Of a stretch of DNA of 64,000 nt, positions 58,301 through 64,000 are shown piece by piece. Under the pieces are notes generated by a model that saw only the letters and a program-made list of their open reading frames with translations, was not told the DNA's origin and did no database searches. The position numbers and the translations under genes were made by a program. Every line of letters starts with the position of its first letter. Positions within the stretch are counted from its first letter, which is position 1. Source of the DNA: Nissolia schottii (lineage: Eukaryota; Streptophyta; Magnoliopsida; Fabales; Fabaceae); assembly GCA_003254905.1 (NCBI GenBank), contig QANU01068405.1, forward strand, positions 1 through 64,000. The letters run 5' to 3'.

Positions 58301-59174
58301 GCCGTTGCTCCAATTCCCGCTTGCCCAAAAGACCCTCCCCCTCCACCACATGACCAATTGGTTACTTGTTTTGGGGTCAAGCCCAAGGGTGAAAGACCCC
58401 GACCAAACGGATTTATCGCTCCTCCTTGACGTCAGAGACCAAACATGGCCTTTTGCTTTGTCGAACCCGAGCTTCATCCCTGTGATAAGCGTGTCGGTGG
58501 GATAATCGAAGCTTTGCCATAACACCTGCAAAGTCTCGATTGATCGATAAAAAATAAACAAGGAACAAGGAATAAGCAAAATATATTATATTACTGAGGA
58601 TTGTAATTTGATACAATAAAAAGTGCACAAAATCAAGAACATAAATTAAAAGTAATCAAATTAAATAAATATTAAATTAATTTAAAATAAATCAAAAACA
58701 TGATAATATTTTTAACACCACCTTTAAAGACCCATCCGACACTGTCTTGCGAAGCACGAGGTTGCCGGTGTCCAACAAGGTGGCGCTAACATTAGTGGCA
58801 CTGGTTTCAGCTTCAGCGGAGTTATTGTACAGCACAATTGTGTCGCGTTCCTTGGCGGATAAGATTTTCAGGTTGCCGTGCTCGTCGATTGTGAGGGATG
58901 CAGGGCCTTGGATGGAGGTGTCTCTGTTGGCGACCCAGAAATAGTAACTCTGGGACGAGATTCCGAGGTGGAACCTGTTGTCCTGAGAGCCATCGGGCTG
59001 GAAGAAACAGAGCGTGAAATAGGCTGATGGTGAGATCAAGCAACTAGTTGACGTGAGGTTCTGGCCCTGCGTTAATGTGTCTCCGGTCGGGTTGGAAGGG
59101 CTTGTAAGGTTTACGGAACAGATTAAAGTCATGAGAAAGCATGGTAGCGATGCCACTCTGTCGTTGAGAGTCAT
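43114..59174 (-). CDS. G-type lectin S-receptor-like Ser/Thr protein kinase (CES101-like), gene B, tandem copy
   Basis: Paralogue of gene A with every exon present: 59174-58722 and 58525-57817 (exon 1, split by a 196-bp insert), 57054-56950 and 56786-56575 (exons 2b, 3b), then 44582-44372, 44255-44018, 43939-43801, 43410-43114 (kinase). Joined this way the phases match gene A and the sum is 2364 nt (787 residues). The extra five residues lie in the signal peptide region. The catalytic Lys, HRD and DFG are kept. A second copy of exons 2 and 3 lies at 54543-54439 and 54291-54080. Including both sets would break frame, because exon 3 ends in phase 0 and exon 2 starts in phase 1. Intron 3 is about 12 kb and holds a solo LTR, a Copia element, the spare exons and a single N at 55286. 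Either an expressed gene with a very large intron or a recent pseudogene. Confidence 0.7.
46350..46515. repeat. Array of GGGCAAATGCCC hairpin words in the solo LTR
   Basis: About seven imperfect units of roughly 25 bp reading ATGCTGAAAAGGGC-AAAT-GCCC, each able to fold as a short hairpin (GGGC/GCCC or GGCC/GGCC arms). The same array lies at 63745-63900. Confidence 0.7.
46830..46910. repeat. Short tandem repeat TATTCTGTTATGCTG
   Basis: Five imperfect units of about 15-18 bp (ATTCTGTTATGC type). Confidence 0.7.
48119..48875 (+). repeat. 5' LTR of Copia B
   Basis: TGTTATGTTAGGG ... CTTTTCCAACA, 757 bp, next to the primer-binding site. Confidence 0.75.
52687..53399 (+). repeat. 3' LTR of Copia B
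   Basis: TGTTGTGTTAAGG ... TTTTCCAACA, 713 bp, followed by TGAGAAACC as in unit A. Confidence 0.75.
54080..54543 (-). CDS. Duplicate exons 2a and 3a of RLK gene B
   Basis: A second intact-looking copy of the transmembrane exon (54543-54439, 105 nt) and the juxtamembrane/glycine-loop exon (54291-54080, 212 nt). It is displaced about 2.5 kb from 56575-57054. The exon 2a donor is GTTTAAAT rather than GTATAAAT. Only one of the two exon pairs can be used in a frame-keeping transcript. An incomplete stub of exon 1 lies upstream of exon 2a and stops at the N at 55286. Confidence 0.65.
54748..55000 (-). mobile_element. LTR-like fragment in the spare intron 1 of RLK gene B
   Basis: TG...CA ended stretch, present in neither unit A nor the other 2.5-kb copy. 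On the minus strand it has TTGTATATAAAGC followed by TTTGTACTCATCA, resembling a Copia LTR promoter and leader, and ends near TGATATCATGAGC. No target duplication was found. Confidence 0.4.
55223..55285 (-). pseudogene. Stub of RLK exon 1 end, cut at the N
   Basis: Matches the end of exon 1 of gene B (GCATTTACCATTTGCTCCGG on the plus strand, then GAAGAAGAAAAT) and its following donor. It stops at the undetermined base 55286, where the sequence switches to Copia LTR. Confidence 0.7.
55286..55286. other. Single undetermined base (N) at a sequence switch
   Basis: The only N in the window. Left of it is RLK exon 1 sequence; right of it an (ATT)n run of a Copia LTR begins. Looks like an assembly join. 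Confidence 0.9.
55287..55898 (+). repeat. Third, partial Copia LTR
   Basis: Begins in the (ATT)n run (55287-55332) and continues to TTTTCCAACA and TGAGAAACC, like 52810-53399. Part of the extra 2.5-kb duplication in unit B. Confidence 0.8.
56575..57054 (-). CDS. RLK gene B exons 2b and 3b (copy nearest exon 1)
   Basis: Exon 2b (57054-56950, 105 nt) is the transmembrane exon; exon 3b (56786-56575, 212 nt) ends in [10 protein letters not shown]. Both have gene A lengths and splice sites. This is the copy that directly follows the complete exon 1. Confidence 0.75.
57300..57765. other. Unexplained stretch in intron 1 of RLK gene B
   Basis: Not present in unit A or in the other 2.5-kb copy. A minus-strand frame (57455-57649) has no motif I recognise. 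Probably an insertion or replacement of intron sequence. Confidence 0.4.
57817..58525 (-). CDS. Exon 1 second part, RLK gene B
   Basis: Resumes at GTGTTATGG ([13 protein letters not shown]) and carries the S-domain and PAN-like cysteines through to DTGAN. It stays open in the same frame as 59174-58722 once the insert is removed, and ends at the same donor (AAATG before GTAAAT) as gene A. Confidence 0.8.
58526..58721 (-). other. Candidate new intron in RLK gene B exon 1, made by a solo-LTR/TRIM-like insert
   Basis: Minus strand reads AAAG, then GTGGTGTTAAAA ... GACTTTGCAG, then GTGTTATGG. Removing 58721-58526 (196 bp) gives AAAGGTGTTATGG, exactly the uninterrupted gene A sequence. The insert core (58717-58527, 191 bp) starts TGTTAAAAATA and ends TTTGCA, the TG...CA form of an LTR, and is flanked by GGTGG and GGTGT, a 4-of-5 target duplication. 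The donor GT comes from the duplicated target; the acceptor AG is the terminal A of the insert plus the duplicated G. The donor context (GTGGTG) is weak and the acceptor (TTTGCAG) is good. Confidence 0.7.
58722..59174 (-). CDS. Exon 1 first part, RLK gene B
   Basis: Encodes the leader and the start of the B-lectin domain, including WVANRD, and ends in DGSLK (codon AAG complete). In gene A the same codon is followed directly by GTGTTATGG (VLW). Here a 196-bp insert intervenes. Reading into the insert gives only a few more codons before a stop, so removal of the insert is needed for a full receptor. Confidence 0.8.
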
Positions 59175-59238
59175 TCCTGGTTTGAACCTGCTTTGATATC
59201 AATGTGTTGTGAATTCTGCGATGATCGCTTTTTCATTA

Positions 59239-59250
59239 GCTTATATATCC
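59239..59250 (-). promoter_or_regulatory. TATA box of RLK gene B
   Basis: Minus strand TATATAAG about 67 nt upstream of the ATG at 59174, matching the gene A element in place and sequence. Confidence 0.5.
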
Positions 59251-59299
59251 AGATCATCTTTCAAACAAGCAGCTAGCACTGTTCAGAAATTCTTTTTAG

Positions 59300-60130
59300 G
59301 TTGTCTTTCTCATGTCCAAGGCTTAGTCTTGAGTAATCTAGGTCGACTCCAGATTCCAGACTTTACTTAAGCGATAATTACTTGGGTCAACTCTGGTTGG
59401 TACACTGCTGACAAATTTGAGAAAGGAAAAGTCAAATTTCCATTTTATAAATTTGTAAAAATCACATTATTAAAATTCTCTTAAGTTAGACCGATTTTCT
59501 AACTAAGAAGAGTTTGCAAACTTCCATTGTTAAAAGGAAATGAGGAAGCAACACAGGAACCAGTACGTTGATTGTTAATTGTTAATTAGAATGATGAAAA
59601 AGGAAACCTTCAAAGCTTGTGTAACTTTTCATTTATTTGAAATTTAGAATTGACTACTTAGAATTGACAACAAGGCGCACAAATGAATTTTTTTTATTGT
59701 TAGAGTTGAATTATAGACATAAACAGATAACATCTAATTAAATTTTTTTTTTTCATGTGGTCGTGGACATGCTAACTTCTGTTCGGAGTGAATCAATATT
59801 AGAAAGTTCAAATAAAATAAGAACTTAATTGTATGCACCGATGATGATGTAAAATTTTTTTACACTGTTATCCAATCAAATGATTTTATATATATGACTA
59901 TTTGTGTAATGGATAAAAAAGTCAATTATTTTTACTTATGTAACAAAATTTATTCACATAATGTAAAATCAATGTATAATAATTAAACTCTTATTTTATT
60001 TGAACTTTCTATTATTGAGTTTGTCAATAGCCCAATGATCCAAATGTCAAAAAATAATTTTTTTTAAAATTATTATTAGAGTGTTTATTCATATTCATAT
60101 TATACTAATATCCTTTATAGAGTTTATAGA

Positions 60131-60162
<32 letters not shown>

Positions 60163-60780
60163 CTAAAATCCTTTATTGATTTTATCAATATATATATATC
60201 ATTTATAAATTAGTGACTCACATTTAATGAAGTCACTATTTTTTATAAATTTTCTTTTAAAATAAAAACATGAATTTCAGTATCATTCATTAGTTTTTAG
60301 CAGGTATTGATATCTTTTTTAAAAAAAACTGATGTATCGGAGAAACATTTTTATCATTATTGTTATTATTATTTTGCTGAACCAATGGTATATACTAAAA
60401 ATAAAACATTTTTTTAATTGATTTTCTCATCAATTGAAGTTTGGAATGAGCTGATTCATCAAACAGCTAGTTCACCCTTAGAAAGGGAGTGCAGAAGGGG
60501 AGATTACGTCTTCAGGAAAGTTTCTTATATTTTTTTTATTGACTAATATTATTCCTTTATTAATATACAAAAAATACAGAGTATGAAGCATACAAAGGTT
60601 GTATACAAATTAAATTATTTTATGTAGACAATCCAATCTTTGAAAGATATATTGCTAAATTATAGAATCATTGAATGTAGAATCATTGAATTATGCGTGA
60701 ATTCATGGAAAAAATAAAGAGTTAATATAAACTCTGTAGATTGAAAAGAAAATAAAATAAAAATTATAATAATATTTTAA
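59300..60780. other. Upstream region of RLK gene B, no gene seen
   Basis: Collinear with 24130-25790, with about 120 bp of extra sequence near 59290-59410. AT-rich; (AT)n at 60130-60158. Confidence 0.5.
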
Positions 60781-61447
60781 GGATTGTATGGTATGAGATA
60801 GTCTACTACATCATCGATAATCTGACTTTTAAATTATTTAGTAATACACATTGATTTTTTATGCGAGTTGCGACAAGATTGCTGGTAATTTGAATTACTC
60901 AGGTAATCCACATTTTCTTTAAAGTGATAATGTAAAAATGTCTATCTGAATTAACACATCTAGATAATCCTAAATAATAATAATAATAAAACTAGTAATA
61001 ATGAAAAAAAAATAGAAATAATAATAATAAGAAGAATAATAAGAATAATAATAATAATAATACTAAAATAAAAATAATGATAATATAATAATAATAATAA
61101 AAAAAGTAATGACGACGACGATGATAATATAATGATGATGATGATGATGATAAGTAACATATATTACCTCTTAATCTTTTTTATATGTCAAACAAAGTAA
61201 TGTAAATTCTAAGTTACATTATCTATGCATACGAAACACAACAATGTAACATTACCAGCAATTTAAAAGATGATAATTTTTCTAAAAGGTAATCCATATT
61301 GATTAACATCTCTCAGTAATCCTAAATAATAATAATAACAATAATAATAATAATAAAATAATTATAAAAATAATAATGAAAATAAAAATAGTAATGATAA
61401 AAATAATATAATAATAATAAATAAAAATAATAATAGTAATAACTAAT
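60781..61447. mobile_element. MITE-like element, unit B copy, interrupted by a Tat-type LTR
   Basis: Matches 25791-26430 of unit A (GGATTGTATGGTATGAGATAG start, GGTAAT palindromes, triplet runs). The Tat-type LTR at 61448 is inserted in its TAA-rich part. Confidence 0.6.
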
Positions 61448-62066
61448 TGTTACGGACTGGGCCATAAAGGCCCATCCTAACAACCCCATGGTCGAAGCCC
61501 AATGCTCCGCGGATCATCCTAACTCGGCCGGCCCAATCACAAGGCCCGGATCGGTTCGGAAAACCCCTCTTCCCACCTTCTCGAAGCTCAACAGCTCCGA
61601 GATCCTCTCCTCCTACCAGCTCGGGATAAACCACAACGAGATACTCTCGTCCTCCTTACTCGGGCTGATCGGTTCCGAGACCCTCGACCATTCCGCAACA
61701 TGCGGACCCGAGATATTCTCCCACCACCGTAACACGTGGAAGAACCTCAACCACCCCAACTATATAATAACCCGTACCCCAGGTATGAAGATCCGTCCAA
61801 TTATCACTTACTAAACACCTTAAACCCTTGCTTACTTGAGCGTTGGAGTGTTTGCGGGTACTCACCACAACGCGAGTCCAGAGAGCTTGCCAGAGACTTC
61901 GTCGGACCTCAGAGCTCTAGGATCCAGAGAGTGGACTGAGGTGCATACTTCGGAACATTGGTGCCGTCTGTGGGGAATCTTTTTTTTTTTACGGCATCCC
62001 ACTTTTCCTTTGGAACCTGAAGCATTCACTAACACCATGCCTCCGAAGAGCACCAGGAAGACATAC
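61448..62066 (+). mobile_element. Tat-type Ty3/Gypsy element: LTR, primer-binding region and gag start
   Basis: The LTR runs from TGTTACGGACTGG to CTTCGGAACA (61448-61957, 510 bp), with a TATA box (ACTATATAATAACC near 61757). It is followed at 61959 by TGGTGCCGTCTGTGGGGAA, the priming-site form common in this group, and by a gag-like ATG (MPPKSTRKTY, 62038). It is interrupted by another element at 62067. It is inserted in the MITE of unit B. The rest of the element is outside or beyond the nested insert. Confidence 0.7.
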
Positions 62067-63257
62067 TGTAACAACCCGACTTTTCTAGTTCTTTAAGACA
62101 TTGTCTAGAAAAGAATTAAAAAGATAAAATGAGAAGAAAGGTGGGATAAAATGGAATAAACTTCTAGTATTGATTTTATTTCTGGAAGATTAGTTAAAAA
62201 TAGTTATTTTGCGAATTGGTGACGCCCGGATTTAAATTAGGCACTATTGGAAATTAATTGTAACTCAATAGGAGTCTGTAACATATATTAATATGAAAAT
62301 AAATTAAGAATATGTCAAGTAACATTTTAGAATTAATGAAGGGAATTTTTAGAGCATAACGGTATGTTCGGAATATTTTTAGGACTTCCGTACAAAGAAA
62401 TAATGCATGGACATAACCTAAAACACACCAAGGGTAAAATGGTAATTTTGGATGGCCAAGGAAGTGAGAAAAGGGCCACGGCCAGCCCTTCCTCTTCAAA
62501 ACCGAAATCCATCCCCAAATTCTCCTAAGTTTCCATTCTTCCAAAACTTCCTAAAACCTAAGCTTTCCATAGATTTCTCCAAAGCTTCTCCAAGGTAAAA
62601 TCACCATCCTTTGCCTATCATCATCTTAAATTCTCTTCAAGACACTCAAGGAAACAAGTTAGCATCAAGGTTAGGGAATTTCTTCAAGAGAACTCCAAGG
62701 ATTCAAGGTTCTAACCCTAAATCTCCATAATCTAGGGTTTTATGTTCCTTTAACTTAAGAGCTTCAAGCAAGCTTCAAGTTTATATTTCCATCACCATAA
62801 TTCATTCTTAAGCCTCTAAGGAAGGCTAGGAAGAGTTATGAGTGAGTTTTCATGATATGGTGAAGAGTTGTACTACCATAATCCATGGTTGTGCTAATTA
62901 GGTTAAAATGATGTTTTTAGGTCAAGGAGCTTCCACGTAAGCAAACAAGGCTTAGTTCTCTTGGCTCCTAGCAACAACAAGTTTGTGAAGAGGTGGGTAA
63001 CTCTAGTTTCTCACCCTTTTGATGGTGGATGTTGTTTATGTGATTATGCTTGTGTTTGAAGATTATGTAAGAACATGTGCATATATGTTAGAAATAATGC
63101 TAGGACTTAGGGAGATAATTCTGAAGGGTGCTGTGACCTGGATTAGATAGGATTATTGTACTTGAATCAGGTATGGAACTCAAGCAGGTGCCATGGGAGA
63201 TTATGGAGCAAGGAGGAAGAAGAAAGGAAATTAGGTTTTTCATCCTCGCCAAAGCAT

Positions 63258-63480
63258 CGTTGAGCGGCCCTCAGGCACCGCTGAGCGATGCTGGGCTGAG
63301 ATGGAAAGTAAAAAGAGATTTTTTAAAGGTAAGGCGGTGGAAGAAAAGTCGAGAAAATAAGATCGCTGAGCGATGGAGCTAGTACCGCTGAGCGGTGAAG
63401 TTATAACCGTTGAGCGATTCAGCCCTCACCGCTGAGCGATTAAGCTCAAACCGCTGAGCGATCAATAAATCCGCTGAGCG
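63258..63480. repeat. Cluster of CGCTGAGCG near-palindromes in the chromovirus-like LTR
   Basis: Eight copies of CCGCTGAGCGRT or CGTTGAGCG variants in about 220 bp with spacers of 12-40 bp. Confidence 0.8.
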
Positions 63481-63744
63481 GTCTAAAGCTGATAAAAGCT
63501 GATGGCACCCTCTTGAGGCTTCCAAACTAATTCCTAATGCTATGTTATGATTGGAATTTGAACTATGTGAATATATATGTTGTATGATAATAGTTGATGT
63601 CGAACATGGAATATGTGAAATCTATGCTGATCATGGTGTCTTTTTATGCTGATGTGAGTCACTTAGACAAAGGGCATGATAATTAACGATGAGATAAATA
63701 AGATACTGAAATGAACCATAGGGAAAAAGTATGCCATGCTGCAG

Positions 63745-63900
63745 GTACAGATATGCTGAAACATGCTGAATAGGCCCAATGGCCAATGCTGAACAAGGGC
63801 CAATGCCCATATGCTGAAAAATGGCTAAAAGCCACATACTGAGAAAGAAATGGCTAAATGCCCATGCTGAAAGCTGGCTATATGCCATGCTAAAAGGCCG
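63745..63900. repeat. Array of GGGCCAATGCCC hairpin words, third LTR copy
   Basis: Units of ATGCTGAA-(A/C)AGGGCCAATGCCC type, same order as 46350-46515, followed by the same GGCCGTGATCACGTGAGCC junction. Confidence 0.7.
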
Positions 63901-64000
63901 TGATCACGTGAGCCGCTATGATCCCACTTCAGGAGGTCTAGGCATCCTGAATGTGGAAGCCCACCACAGGTGGTGTCTATATGGCATACCTGGAGGTGTG

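Larger units (their letters stand above)
32896..61447. repeat. Segmental duplication, unit B
   Basis: Paralogue of 62-26430. Private to unit B are 35563-36795, 37332-38211, 41338-41914, 44686-47855, the 58526-58721 insert, an extra 2.5-kb internal duplication around 52800-57850, and the Tat-type LTR at 61448 that interrupts the block. Confidence 0.85.
62067..64000 (+). mobile_element. Chromovirus-like (Tekay-type) LTR, third copy, runs off the window
   Basis: Starts TGTAACAACCCGAC. It shares the GTGGGTAACTCTAG, CTGTGACCTGGATTAGATAG and hairpin-word blocks with 44686-47855, and a nearly identical stretch at 63895-64000 (compare 46505-46617). Carries a CGCTGAGCG array (63258-63480). Whether it is a solo LTR or a full element cannot be seen. 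Confidence 0.7.

Noticed and set aside
58692-59174. 160-residue B-lectin protein as its own gene
   Set aside because: It is the first part of RLK gene B exon 1 read into the 196-bp insert; splicing explains it better, though a truncated product from retention is possible.
63258-63480. CRISPR-like array
   Set aside because: Plant sequence, near-palindromic 9-base words with irregular spacers inside an LTR.

Overview
The window is plant nuclear DNA: AT-rich, intron-containing, and packed with nested LTR retrotransposons, TRIMs and MITEs. It carries plant-specific G-type lectin S-receptor-like kinases (S-domain RLKs). The repeat families and sequence style suggest a legume, perhaps a Phaseoleae bean such as Vigna or Phaseolus. 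That placement is inference.

The backbone is a tandem segmental duplication with a period of about 30 kb. Unit A covers about 62-26430 and unit B about 32896-61447. They align nearly end to end by eye and differ mainly by private insertions. Each unit holds, left to right, a repeat-rich intergenic block, an element with long inverted ends, and one minus-strand S-domain RLK gene of the CES101/At1g67520 type. Gene A (13783-24054) has seven exons and an apparently intact 782-residue frame, with a Ty1/Copia element in intron 3. Gene B (43114-59174) has the same exons and is also open (787 residues if spliced as proposed). Its intron 3 has grown to about 12 kb, and exons 2 and 3 are present twice. 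A 196-bp insert splits its first exon and has GT...AG ends whose removal restores the unit A coding sequence exactly.

Older insertions shared by both units are the Copia element, the inverted-end element and the TTAA-flanked MITE. Unit A alone has a Tat-lineage Ty3/Gypsy element with an antisense extra ORF region (7259-13365) and an Athila-like solo LTR inside the Copia element (16592-18139). Unit B alone has two TRIM-type elements (35563-36795, 37332-38211), a hAT-like non-autonomous element (41338-41914), a chromovirus-like solo LTR in the RLK intron (44686-47855), a 2.5-kb exon-carrying duplication that meets a single N at 55286, and at its right edge a Tat-type LTR with a chromovirus-like LTR inserted just after its gag start. 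The spacer (26691-32895) holds a LINE 3' relic and another chromovirus-like solo LTR (28663-31725).

No tRNA, rRNA or CRISPR was seen. The only host genes supported are the two RLKs, plus a relic of RLK upstream sequence in each unit that hints at an older third copy. The most notable observation is the candidate recent intron in gene B. Next are arrays of short palindromic words shared between unrelated LTR families. All similarity statements are by eye; no alignment or database search was run.
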